From: Sterolibacterium sp964437515 | Lineage (GTDB): Bacteria; Pseudomonadota; Gammaproteobacteria; Burkholderiales; Rhodocyclaceae | DNA length: 64,000 bases | Assembly (NCBI GenBank): GCA_964437515.1 | Contig: CAYTHB010000001.1 | Span: forward strand, 62,001 to 126,000 | Direction of reading: 5' to 3' | In this document: positions 43,583-52,374 of the stretch, one piece after another | Layout of the letters: each line of letters begins with the position of its first letter | Position numbering within the stretch: the stretch's first letter is position 1 | The notes under the pieces: generated by a model | The model's input: only the letters and a program-made list of their open reading frames with translations | The model's database searches: none | What the model was told of the DNA's origin: nothing | Made by a program: the position numbers and the translations under genes

Positions 43583-44497
43583 TCAGGCCGCTTGAGGATA
43601 GAGTTGCGCCACACCCGATGGTGCGTCTTCAACGCGGGGAAAACTCACGAATTCCCACGCCGTGGCATCGGCAAGCAATGCACGGAGCAGTTGGTTATTG
43701 AGCGCATGGCCAGATTTATAGGCGGAAAATGCAGCCAGCAATGGATGCCCAACAATATAAAGATCACCAATGGCATCCAGCAGTTTGTGTTTTGCAAATT
43801 CGTCCGCGAAACGCAAACCATCGGCATTGAGCACCCGGTATTCATCCATGACGATGGCGTTTTCCAAACTGCCCCCCAAAGCCAGTCCTTGATCCCGCAT
43901 GAACTCGACATCTTGCATGAACCCGAATGTTCGAGCGCGAGCCACCTCTCGAATATAAGAATCCTCTGCAAAATCAATCGAAACCCGTGTTCCGGACTGT
44001 GCAACGGCGGGATGATTGAAAGCGATGGAGAACTCAAGACGAAAACCTTCATAGGGTTCCAGTCGCGCCCATTTGTCGCCCTCGTTCACTTCAACCATTT
44101 TCTTGACACGAATGAAGCGTTTGGCAGCGGCCTGCTCCTCGATCCCTGCAGATTGCAACAAAAAAATGAATGGAGACGCGCTACCATCCATAATCGGCAA
44201 TTCGGCCGCATCCACATCGATATAAAGGTTATCAATCCCCATCCCCGCCAAAGCCGACATCAGGTGTTCGATCGTCGCAATTTTGGCTTCACCTGCCTCC
44301 AGGCAGGAGGCTAGACGCGTATCACCCACAAGGCGGGGATCCGCCTTGATATCGACCGGCGCGGGCAGATCGACGCGTCGAAAAACAATGCCGGTATCGG
44401 GTGCTGCCGGGCGCAAGACGATCGTCACCTTGGCACCACTATGCAAGCCAACGCCCGTGGCGCGTACCAGCGTTTTGAGTGTGCGTTGCTTGAGCAT
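43583..44497 (-). CDS. lpxC: UDP-3-O-acyl-N-acetylglucosamine deacetylase
   Basis: Zinc enzyme for the committed step of lipid A synthesis. The 304-residue product shows the N-terminal KQRTLKTLVRATGVGLHSG, the zinc-binding ATIEHLMSALAGMGIDN, DGSASPFIFLL and the C-terminal catalytic DEFAKHKLLDAIGDL. It starts with ATG directly after a 15-bp inverted repeat. In its lineage lpxC normally follows ftsZ immediately; here two unrelated genes lie between them. Confidence 0.97.
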   Translation of the reverse strand: MLKQRTLKTLVRATGVGLHSGAKVTIVLRPAAPDTGIVFRRVDLPAPVDIKADPRLVGDTRLASCLEAGEAKIATIEHLMSALAGMGIDNLYIDVDAAELPIMDGSASPFIFLLQSAGIEEQAAAKRFIRVKKMVEVNEGDKWARLEPYEGFRLEFSIAFNHPAVAQSGTRVSIDFAEDSYIREVARARTFGFMQDVEFMRDQGLALGGSLENAIVMDEYRVLNADGLRFADEFAKHKLLDAIGDLYIVGHPLLAAFSAYKSGHALNNQLLRALLADATAWEFVSFPRVEDAPSGVAQLYPQAA

Positions 44498-44667
44498 AAA
44501 AATACGTAACGTATTGCTTCAAATGCGAAATTCTATCATACCCACATTCCACGATTAAAATCATATCGTTATACTATTTGCGTAATCCTTGATTCTGTTT
44601 GGGTTTGCTCCGAATAAAAACCCATATTGATACTGGCAAAGCGCCAGACTTTACTAGAGAGAACGAC
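44498..44667. promoter_or_regulatory. Divergent promoter region of lpxC and the GH39-like gene
   Basis: A 170-bp AT-rich spacer. A TATACT at 44570-44575 (plus strand) and a TATGAT on the minus strand near 44538 could be -10 boxes for the two genes. Matching -35 boxes are poor. Confidence 0.35.
44501..44515. promoter_or_regulatory. Perfect inverted repeat just upstream of lpxC
   Basis: AATACGT-A-ACGTATT, two 7-bp arms around one base, 3 bp upstream of the lpxC start codon. It overlaps the ribosome binding region and could be an operator or a small RNA structure. Chance is not excluded in this AT-rich stretch. Confidence 0.35.
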
Positions 44668-46422
44668 ATGCTGAAAAACCTCGGAATCTTGATAGCGGGA
44701 ATGCTATTCAGCGGTGCTGCACTGACCGCAACAACGGATGTGACCTATACGTTGGGCAACAAGAACGGCACAGTGCAACCGCTCTTGGGTGTCAATGCCG
44801 GCCCCATGCACTGGGCAACAAAAAGAACAACACAAGATGCGACACTCGGCTTTCAGCAGATCGGGGTGAAATCGGTACGAACGCACGACATGCCAGGGGC
44901 GCTTGACATGAAGCTGATGTATCCCGATAGAACAAAGGATACGGCTCTACAGTCTTCCTACAATTTCACGAGTGGAGGTGGTTATTCTGACTACAGCAGC
45001 GATTTTGTCGTCGCCACGCTAAAGGACAACGGCCTCGGCATGTACCTTCGCATCTGGGATTCGGCAGGCGGCGTGGTGGCACCATCCTCTTCGGAACGCG
45101 CCAACTGGACCAAGGCAGCAGTCGAAGTCGTGCGCCACTACCAGGAAGGCAAATGGAACGGCTACAGCAACATGGTCGGATACGTAGAGATCGGTAACGA
45201 GCCGGACAGTACGGGATTCTGGCCGAGCACCTATACGAAGGAAGAGTTCTACACACTTTATTGCGATACCGCCAAGGCGATTCGCGCGGCCTTCCCGAAC
45301 ATGAAAATCGGTGGTCCGGGCATCACAGCAAGCGGCTTTTCGAACAGCCTCGGGCAGCAATGGACAAAAGGGTTTCTCGACTATGTGAAAAATACCGGAG
45401 CGCCGCTGGATTTTCTTTCCTGGCACATCTATTCGAATTCACCAGACAATTTCACAACAGGTGCCAAGTTTTACCGTAGCGAACTGGATAGCCGCGGTTT
45501 CACGAGTACGGAACAGCACCTGACGGAATGGCATACGACGGTGAATGCAAGCGATAAGTCTGCCGATGCGGAGAACCTGAAAACCCGCACCATGGGCAAG
45601 GGCGCGGCGCTGCTAACAAGTAGCTGGATCAACCTGCAGCAGAACGGTGTGACCCAGGCGTTTGTTTATCGTGCCAACGATCCCAGTGCCACGGATCACG
45701 AACGCTACGGCCTGTTCTCTACCGATGCTCTGCCACGCAGGACAGCGTTGGCCTTTAGCCTCTGGTCGGAGTTTGCCAGCTATAGTGACCGTATCGATCC
45801 GTCCAGTAGTACGACGGTCAGTGGGCTCAAGGCACTGGCTGCGCAGCGTGCTGACGGACAGATGGCGATTCTGCTTGCCAATACAGGCACGACTACAAAA
45901 AAATGGACTCTGGCTTTTTCAGATGCTCGCAAGTTATCCGACTATGCACTGTCTTTGAAAACGGTGGATGACAGCCACGGCTTGGTCGATGTCAGCACCC
46001 CCAACGGAACGAGCATCGACATCGGCGCGAATACCGTCCAACTTCTGACATTGCACTCACGCAACGCTGCCTTTGATTCCACAGCCACCGCATTCGGCAC
46101 GATGACGGGGGCAATGCTCGGCGCGAACCTGCAGGTGGCGAGTAAAGATATCGGCACACAAGGATCGGTTTATCTCGCAGCCGCTCTTGGCGATGTGCTT
46201 TGGCTGCACAATGGGACCGGTTGGGTTCAATGGAAGAATGGCACCCTGCCGGCATATTACACAGGAGCCTTGCCCGCATTGATGTCGGTACCTATTTTCA
46301 GCACATCCACCGACGTTCGCTCGCTGGCGGGAACCCGACTATACATGGGCTATGGTGCCAGCGATAACGAAATGCTGTCTGCCCAGCGTTACAAATCGAT
46401 TCTTGTCATCCCCAACAATTGA
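44668..46422 (+). CDS. Secreted glycoside hydrolase, GH39-like
   Basis: A 584-residue exported glycosidase. The signal peptide MLKNLGILIAGMLFSGAALT is cleaved around TAT. The TIM-barrel part has the clan-A acid/base in YVEIGNEPDS (Glu178) and the likely nucleophile in HLTEWHTT (Glu287), spaced as in GH39 beta-xylosidases and the Psl hydrolase PslG. Motifs FLSWHIYSNSP and QAFVYRAND also fit. Residues of about 480-584 form a further domain without a recognised motif. ATG 44668 is preferred over earlier in-frame starts since the signal peptide begins there and GAGAGAA precedes it. Proximity to the polysaccharide cluster suggests a polymer-processing role; this is inference. It splits the ftsZ-lpxC pair. 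Confidence 0.8.
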   Translation: MLKNLGILIAGMLFSGAALTATTDVTYTLGNKNGTVQPLLGVNAGPMHWATKRTTQDATLGFQQIGVKSVRTHDMPGALDMKLMYPDRTKDTALQSSYNFTSGGGYSDYSSDFVVATLKDNGLGMYLRIWDSAGGVVAPSSSERANWTKAAVEVVRHYQEGKWNGYSNMVGYVEIGNEPDSTGFWPSTYTKEEFYTLYCDTAKAIRAAFPNMKIGGPGITASGFSNSLGQQWTKGFLDYVKNTGAPLDFLSWHIYSNSPDNFTTGAKFYRSELDSRGFTSTEQHLTEWHTTVNASDKSADAENLKTRTMGKGAALLTSSWINLQQNGVTQAFVYRANDPSATDHERYGLFSTDALPRRTALAFSLWSEFASYSDRIDPSSSTTVSGLKALAAQRADGQMAILLANTGTTTKKWTLAFSDARKLSDYALSLKTVDDSHGLVDVSTPNGTSIDIGANTVQLLTLHSRNAAFDSTATAFGTMTGAMLGANLQVASKDIGTQGSVYLAAALGDVLWLHNGTGWVQWKNGTLPAYYTGALPALMSVPIFSTSTDVRSLAGTRLYMGYGASDNEMLSAQRYKSILVIPNN

Positions 46423-46456
46423 CCGCGCAGTTCGAATGTCATCGAATGCCATCAAT

Positions 46457-46870
46457 TCAGTCGTGCTTGGCCTGAAACGGGTTGATTGAAGAGGAGCTGT
46501 GATCGTCAGCAGGCCGTGTGGCATTGACGGCATCCACGAGGGAAGGCATGGCTTGCTGTGGTATCGCCACAGGATCTTCCTGCTGTGTTCGACGCTGGAC
46601 TGATTGGATACGCTGGATAGTTTCACCGAGGTTTTCGGGAGGAAGCTGCGTCCCATGCACTGCGTTTATGGCGCTGCTTCTCACCGGAATCCGCTCTGAT
46701 GAGGCTGTCGCCCTTTCTGCCACAACAGGCTGATCGCGATCCTCTGATGCTGACATGGCCTGATTGTCTCTTTGGCCGGGGATTGCTTCTTCCGACCAAG
46801 GATTGAATGCGATCAGCACTGCGCATACCGCAATGGCAAAGACGATAACGACCCGCAGCCAAAGTTTCAT
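46457..46870 (-). CDS. Hypothetical protein with N-terminal membrane anchor
   Basis: A 137-residue protein of unknown function. One hydrophobic segment (LWLRVVIVFAIAVCAVLIAF) follows the start, then about 110 polar residues rich in Ser, Gln, Ala and charged residues that look disordered, ending INPFQAKHD. The hydrophobic anchor directly after the ATG at 46870 and the lack of a better overlapping frame support a real gene. It lies between the GH39-like gene (convergent, 35 bp) and ftsZ (290 bp). Confidence 0.55.
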   Translation of the reverse strand: MKLWLRVVIVFAIAVCAVLIAFNPWSEEAIPGQRDNQAMSASEDRDQPVVAERATASSERIPVRSSAINAVHGTQLPPENLGETIQRIQSVQRRTQQEDPVAIPQQAMPSLVDAVNATRPADDHSSSSINPFQAKHD

Positions 46871-47172
46871 GGGGCGTTCCACTGTTGTCCAGAGCAGGTC
46901 GTAACCGTGGGGTAGTCACCGGTATGAGGTAAAAACGAATCCATCGCCAAGCCACCCGCACACGGCCAAAAAAGACCGCGTGATCTGATGACTCGGCTCA
47001 CCTTGGCTTGACCAATCTTCAAAGCATGTTTACAGATCCAAACCGTCTTCGCTTGAACCGGGATGACACCCTGAAGCACGACCTTGAGAATTCACCGTCG
47101 CATACCGAGAACACAGCCAAGTTATTCTTTGGGTTTTATCCAGGCTGAATCACAATGATCAAGATAGTGCCT

Positions 47173-48354
47173 TCAATCGGCTTGCTTGCGAAGGAAAGCC
47201 GGAATGTCATGCTGATTCACGCCATTAGAACGCATCTCTTCGACTGCCATATTGCGTGCAGTACGTGCATTCTGGAAAACCGGTGGCAAACCATCTCCAT
47301 CCAGACCCATGCCACTGTTCATGACAGGCGCATCGTAGAAGCCCCCATCCGTCCCTGTACGCAGTGAAGGAACAATGGTCATTTCCGGCTTGGGCTGACG
47401 TTTTGCAATCGTACCCAGACCCGTTGCCACAACAGTCACACGCAGGCTGTCTTCCATCGTTTCATCAAATACCGCCCCAAAGAAAACCCCTGCATCTTCT
47501 GAGGCATAGTTGCGTATGGTATTCATGACTTCCTTGACTTCCTTCATGCCCAATGACTGGTTGGCTGTGATATTGACCAGTACCCCCTTGGCTCCGGACA
47601 GTTCGATCCCTTCCAGCAACGGACTGGCCACGGCTCTTTCAGCAGCAATACGTGCGCGATCGACACCCGACGCCGTTGCCGAACCCATCATTGCCTTGCC
47701 CATCTCGCCCATGACAGCACGGACATCTTCAAAGTCCACGTTGACATGTCCCGGAACATTGATGATTTCAGCAATCCCTCCCACTGCATTCTTCAGTACC
47801 GCATTAGCTTCGCCAAAAGCATCCTTCATGGATACATCTTCACCCAGCACTTCCATCAGTTTTTCATTGAGAATCACGATCAATGAATCCACATTCATCG
47901 CCAACTCAACCACACCCTGCTCTGCCAGTTTCATACGACGCCCTTCATACTCGAAGGGCTTGGTCACCACGGCCACCGTCAGAATGCCCAGCTCACGCGC
48001 CACTTCAGCCACCACGGGAGCAGCACCGGTTCCCGTTCCGCCGCCCATGCCGGCCGTGATGAATACCATGTGAGCACCGCGCAAGGTATCGGCAATACGG
48101 TCACGATCCACCTGAGCCAGATCGCGTGCCTTTTCAGGCTTGCCACCCGCGCCCAAACCCGGCCCGAGTTGCAGCTTGATCGACGCCGATGATTTGCCCA
48201 ATGCTTGTGAATCCGTATTCATGCAGATGAATTCAACTCCCTGAACATTCTCTGCAATCATGTGTTCGACTGCATTCCCGCCTGCGCCTCCGACACCAAT
48301 GACCTTGATGACAGTTGCGTTGCTATCTTTTTCTACAAGTTCGAACATGCTCAT
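47173..48354 (-). CDS. ftsZ: Cell division protein FtsZ
   Basis: Tubulin-like GTPase that forms the division ring. The 393-residue product has the tubulin signature GGGTGTGAAPV, the N-terminal GVGGAGGNAV, the T7 synergy region and the C-terminal peptide DIPAFLRKQAD that binds FtsA and ZipA. The start is preceded by GGAGAATG-type spacing (AGGAGAATGAGC). It lies 56 bp downstream of ftsA as the last gene of the dcw cluster. lpxC does not follow directly; a 2.7-kb insertion does. Confidence 0.98.
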   Translation of the reverse strand: MSMFELVEKDSNATVIKVIGVGGAGGNAVEHMIAENVQGVEFICMNTDSQALGKSSASIKLQLGPGLGAGGKPEKARDLAQVDRDRIADTLRGAHMVFITAGMGGGTGTGAAPVVAEVARELGILTVAVVTKPFEYEGRRMKLAEQGVVELAMNVDSLIVILNEKLMEVLGEDVSMKDAFGEANAVLKNAVGGIAEIINVPGHVNVDFEDVRAVMGEMGKAMMGSATASGVDRARIAAERAVASPLLEGIELSGAKGVLVNITANQSLGMKEVKEVMNTIRNYASEDAGVFFGAVFDETMEDSLRVTVVATGLGTIAKRQPKPEMTIVPSLRTGTDGGFYDAPVMNSGMGLDGDGLPPVFQNARTARNMAVEEMRSNGVNQHDIPAFLRKQAD

Positions 48355-48410
48355 TCTCCTGAAAATATGTCATAACAAAACAAAAATACGGTTACCTGCT
48401 CCACCCAAAA

Positions 48411-49640
48411 TCAGAACGTCCGCTCAAACCATGCACGCATACGTGCAAGCACCTGCCCAAAATTTTTGGGGCCTTGCACCTTGAGCCCACGTTTTCGCTG
48501 TGCCAAGCCTTCGAGCAACAAACCAACGGCCGTCGAATAGCGTGGATTGCGCACGACATCCTTGAGGTTGCCTTCATACACAGGCAGCCCTTGCTTGACG
48601 GTGTTGTGAAACATTTCTTCCCCGAGCTGTACCATGCCTGGCATGGCAGAAGCGCCACCCGTTAGCACAATGCCGGCACGCAACAAGCGTTCATAGCCAC
48701 TCTTGCGCAACTCTTCCTGAACTTTCTGATAGATTTCTTCGACGCGAGGCTGAATCACACTCGCCAATGTCTGGCGGGAAAGCTGGGTCGCGGGTCGATC
48801 GCCCACACCAGGTACTTCGATCATTTCTTCTGGATCTGCCATTTGCTGCAAGGCATAGCCGTAGCGCAACTTGATTTCTTCGGCATCCTGTGTGGATGTC
48901 CGCAGTGCAATGGCAATGTCATTGGTAATCTGGTCACCGGCAATCGGAACGATCGCCGTATGGCGTATGGCACCTTGAGCAAAGATGGCGATATCGGTTG
49001 TGCCACCACCGATATCCACGAGACAAACACCCACTTCTTTTTCATCATCGCTCAATACGGCATACCCCGAAGCCAGTGGCTGCAAAACGAGGTCATTCAC
49101 TTCCAGGCCGCAACGATGCACACATTTGACGATGTTCTGCACTGAAGTAACCGCACCCGTTACGATATGAACACGGACTTCCAGCCGACGGGCATCCATG
49201 CCGATGGGTTCTTTGACCCCATCTTGGCCATCCACGATGAACTCTTGCACTAAAGTGTGCAGCAACTTGTCATCAGCTGAAATCGGTGTCGCCTCTGCGG
49301 CTTCGATGGCGCGCTGCACATCGAGTTGTGCCACTTCGCGATCACGCACGACAGCCATACCATTGGAATCCTTACTCTTGATATGGCTGCCTGCAATACC
49401 TGTATAGACATCCTTGACCTTGAGATTGGTCATCAGCTCAACTTCCTGGATGGCTCGCGAAATAGCGTTCACCGTGGCTTCAATATTGACCACGATGCCC
49501 TTCTTGAGTCCAATGGAATCCTGACTACCCACACCCAACACAGACAACCGACCGTCATCGGTTAATTCAGCGACCATGGCAACGATCTTGGACGTACCAA
49601 TATCAAGACCAACGATCTGTTCCCTTATTTCCTTGCTCAT
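48411..49640 (-). CDS. ftsA: Cell division protein FtsA
   Basis: Actin-like protein that tethers FtsZ to the membrane. 409 residues; ATP-binding blocks VGLDIGTSKIVAMV, CLVDIGGGTTDIAIF and VLTGGASAMPGM are visible, with a C-terminal FGQVLARMRAWFERTF amphipathic helix for membrane binding. It overlaps ftsQ by 4 bp. Confidence 0.97.
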   Translation of the reverse strand: MSKEIREQIVGLDIGTSKIVAMVAELTDDGRLSVLGVGSQDSIGLKKGIVVNIEATVNAISRAIQEVELMTNLKVKDVYTGIAGSHIKSKDSNGMAVVRDREVAQLDVQRAIEAAEATPISADDKLLHTLVQEFIVDGQDGVKEPIGMDARRLEVRVHIVTGAVTSVQNIVKCVHRCGLEVNDLVLQPLASGYAVLSDDEKEVGVCLVDIGGGTTDIAIFAQGAIRHTAIVPIAGDQITNDIAIALRTSTQDAEEIKLRYGYALQQMADPEEMIEVPGVGDRPATQLSRQTLASVIQPRVEEIYQKVQEELRKSGYERLLRAGIVLTGGASAMPGMVQLGEEMFHNTVKQGLPVYEGNLKDVVRNPRYSTAVGLLLEGLAQRKRGLKVQGPKNFGQVLARMRAWFERTF

Positions 49641-50494
49641 GTCTGACCCTTGCCTGAATTCTGTGGTGCCGGTACAGCGTGACTCAACCGAACGGCAAAA
49701 CCGTTCGGATAACGCATATCGATTGTGGCTGCCGAAGGCAACCGGGTTTTTATGGAAGAATAAGTATTTGCAAACCGCTCCAGGCGCTCACGCAAAACCT
49801 GAGTCGAACCGGATTCCTGAGCACTTTGTTCACGCCCCAGTTCCAATGACATTCCATCATCAAGACGCAATTGCCATGCTTGCCGTGCCGATAACAAAAC
49901 TGCTTGCGGAGTTCGGCCATAGGGCATCAATAATTCAGAAAATTCACGATAGCGTCCCAATACCTGATTCGCCGTTCCCTCCGGTCCTGAAAACAGGGGT
50001 AAGCCATTCCGGCTTTCTCCAACAGCAGCTGAGAAAACCTCACCTTGCTTATTCACAAGGCGCATTTCACCTTCGCCACTCTGCCAACGTGCAACGGCGA
50101 CATGCTCCTCAAGCTCAACTTCAATCCCATCCGGCCAGCGACGACGTAAGGATGCCTTGCGTACCCAAGGCAGCTTTTCAAACGATGCACGCATACTATC
50201 GAGATTCACTGTAAAAAAATTCCCATCGATGGAATGCTGCACGGCATATTCGACTTGGGTGCGATTCACTTGGTCTAGCGGGGTAATCACCACCAACTGA
50301 CGCAAGGGGAATACCGGCAAGCGCACAGCCGCCAACAAGCTGGCGTAAGCCAGACCCAACACACCGAAAATCATCAGAAAATCCGCCACCATATTGACCA
50401 ACTGGGGGCGATCCCAGAATTTCTCGGTCGCAGGCCGAGGCGCTTTTCGGCGCTCGATGCGACGCGATGCAGCTGGGTCGCGGCTTTTGCGCAT
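49637..50494 (-). CDS. ftsQ: Cell division protein FtsQ
   Basis: Bitopic divisome protein linking early and late division proteins. 285 residues: a basic cytoplasmic tail, one membrane segment (FLMIFGVLGLAYASLLAAV), then the POTRA domain (LRQLVVITPLDQVNRTQVEY, LPWVRKASLRRRWPDGIEVE) and the FtsQ beta domain. ATG 50494 is chosen since earlier in-frame starts lie inside ddl; a gap of 19 bp remains. Confidence 0.93.
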   Translation of the reverse strand: MRKSRDPAASRRIERRKAPRPATEKFWDRPQLVNMVADFLMIFGVLGLAYASLLAAVRLPVFPLRQLVVITPLDQVNRTQVEYAVQHSIDGNFFTVNLDSMRASFEKLPWVRKASLRRRWPDGIEVELEEHVAVARWQSGEGEMRLVNKQGEVFSAAVGESRNGLPLFSGPEGTANQVLGRYREFSELLMPYGRTPQAVLLSARQAWQLRLDDGMSLELGREQSAQESGSTQVLRERLERFANTYSSIKTRLPSAATIDMRYPNGFAVRLSHAVPAPQNSGKGQT

Positions 50495-50513
50495 TCCTGT
50501 CAGGAGAGAAAGC

Positions 50514-51464
50514 CTAGCCAAGAGTCGCTCTCCCGAGTACCTGCAAAACCAGCGAGGTGAAATCCAGCCCTGCAACTCGTGCGGCCATGGGAACGAGGGA
50601 GTGATCCGTCATCCCCGGTGATGCATTGACCTCCAGGAAATAAGGCCGTCCCTCACGATCCAGCATCAGGTCCACACGCCCCCATCCACGTCCGCCCAGA
50701 ACCCGAAAGGCTTTAAGTGCCAAGGCTTCCAATGTGCGCTGCTGCGTGTCGGGCAAGGGGCAGGGACACAGGTATTGCGTGTCATCGCGAAGATACTTGG
50801 CGTCATAATCGTAATACTCGCCCTTCGGAATGATCTGGATCATGGGCAAAGCCTGTTGTTCGCCATTGCTACCATTGCGATCGAGAATGGCAATGGTGTA
50901 CTCCCCTGCATCGATGAATCGCTCCGCGATCACCAGGTCATCATATTTCGCCGCAATTTCATAAGCGGCATTCAAACCGCCGGGGGTCGTCACCTTGCTG
51001 ATGCCGATACTGGAGCCTTCATTGGCAGGTTTGACAAAAATAGGTAATCCCAGACGCTGTTCAATGGCAGTGAAATCACTCTGCGCATCGAGCAGAACAT
51101 ATTCAGGTACAGGAATCCCTGCTGACTGCCAGACCAGCTTGGATCTCCATTTATCCATGGCCAGCGCCGAAGCCAATACCCCGCTTCCGGTATAAGGGAT
51201 ACGCATGAATTCGAGTGCCCCTTGCAAGGAGCCGTCTTCACCACCATGCCCATGCAGCGCAATAAATACCCGCGAAAAGCCTTCCGTTTTCAATTCAGAG
51301 AGTGAGCGATCGCGTGGATCGAAAGCATGTGCATCGACTCCTGCGCCCTGAAGGGCAGCGAGCACGGCGGCTCCGCTTTTCAGCGAAACTTCACGTTCGG
51401 AGGAATCTCCTCCAAACATGACGGCGACTTTGCCGTAAGCCTGACGATACTCAGATTGCTTCAA
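50514..51464 (-). CDS. ddl: D-alanine--D-alanine ligase
   Basis: ATP-grasp enzyme (316 residues, DdlB type) that makes the D-Ala-D-Ala dipeptide for MurF. Visible are VMFGGDSSEREVSLKSG, ALHGHGGEDGSLQGALE, PYTGSGVLASALAMDK, FVKPANEGSSIG and the metal-binding FLEVNASPGMTDHS. It overlaps murB by 14 bp. Confidence 0.97.
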   Translation of the reverse strand: MKQSEYRQAYGKVAVMFGGDSSEREVSLKSGAAVLAALQGAGVDAHAFDPRDRSLSELKTEGFSRVFIALHGHGGEDGSLQGALEFMRIPYTGSGVLASALAMDKWRSKLVWQSAGIPVPEYVLLDAQSDFTAIEQRLGLPIFVKPANEGSSIGISKVTTPGGLNAAYEIAAKYDDLVIAERFIDAGEYTIAILDRNGSNGEQQALPMIQIIPKGEYYDYDAKYLRDDTQYLCPCPLPDTQQRTLEALALKAFRVLGGRGWGRVDLMLDREGRPYFLEVNASPGMTDHSLVPMAARVAGLDFTSLVLQVLGRATLG

Positions 51465-52368
51465 TTTTTTCCCCTACGATACGAACTTCCGGAATCAATC
51501 TGATGGCATATTTTTCATGTACCACAGTCTGAACCCGACCGATTAGCATTTCTATCGCAGAAGCACTCGCAGCGTTCCCCGGATTAACGACAAAATTGGC
51601 ATGTATTTCCGAGACTCGCGCCCCTTCCAGCTCAAATCCTTTCAGCCCCGCCTGTTCGATCAGACGTGCAGCATGGTCGCCCGACGGATTACGAAATACG
51701 GAACCGGCATTGGGTTGATGCAAGGGCTGTGTCGCTATTCGCCGCTCCAGCAATGCTTTGATGCGCGCCAGCGCAAGTTCGGCATCCCCCTCGGGAAACT
51801 TCAACCAGGCAGCAACGAACCATTCATCACAGGAGGATTTCAAGCCCACATGTCGATACGTCACATTGAATTCAGAAGGGTAACGAATATGTTTTTTTCC
51901 ATAGCGATCAATCGTCATCACCCGATCAACGAAAGACCATGTTTCGCTGCCATGGCAACCGGCATTCATGGCCAAGGCACCGCCGATGGTTCCCGGAATT
52001 CCCGCCAGAAATTCAGCACCTTCACAATGTTGACGGGCAACAAAGCGCGCCAGCTTGGGACTTGCCACACCTGCTTCAGCGTAAAACAATCCATCGTCTT
52101 CCCGCCGAATGGCATTCAACGCACCATGCATCAGAACCACCGTTCCGACATAGCCTCCATCACGCACCAGCAGATTAGAGCCCAAGCCAACAAACAATAC
52201 GGGCTCATCTCGCCGCAAGCCTGACAGAAAGGCGCATAAATCCTCCAGATCCGCAGGTTCGTAACTGTGAGCTGCGGTCCCTCCCGCACGCCAAGAAACA
52301 TGACGTGCCATCGGTTCGTTATGCCGCAGCACCCCCCGCAAGGTGGCGGTTTTTTTCCCCTCACCCAT
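51451..52368 (-). CDS. murB: UDP-N-acetylenolpyruvoylglucosamine reductase
   Basis: FAD enzyme that reduces the enolpyruvyl group to form UDP-MurNAc. 305 residues with VSWRAGGTAAHSYEP, the flavin-binding FVGLGSNLLVRDGG, GIPGTIGGALAMNAGC, the catalytic-serine region PNAGSVFRNP and HANFVVNPGNA. The length fits the short type II form. It starts 6 bp after murC. Confidence 0.96.
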   Translation of the reverse strand: MGEGKKTATLRGVLRHNEPMARHVSWRAGGTAAHSYEPADLEDLCAFLSGLRRDEPVLFVGLGSNLLVRDGGYVGTVVLMHGALNAIRREDDGLFYAEAGVASPKLARFVARQHCEGAEFLAGIPGTIGGALAMNAGCHGSETWSFVDRVMTIDRYGKKHIRYPSEFNVTYRHVGLKSSCDEWFVAAWLKFPEGDAELALARIKALLERRIATQPLHQPNAGSVFRNPSGDHAARLIEQAGLKGFELEGARVSEIHANFVVNPGNAASASAIEMLIGRVQTVVHEKYAIRLIPEVRIVGEKIEAI

Positions 52369-52374
52369 CCAGAT

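Noticed and set aside
44599..44667. Upstream in-frame start for the GH39-like gene
   Set aside because: The added residues precede a normal signal peptide and have no ribosome binding site; the ATG at 44668 has one.
46867..47079. A 70-codon minus-strand frame between ftsZ and the hypothetical gene
   Set aside because: No recognisable motif, unusual composition and overlap with the start of the neighbouring gene; probably chance.
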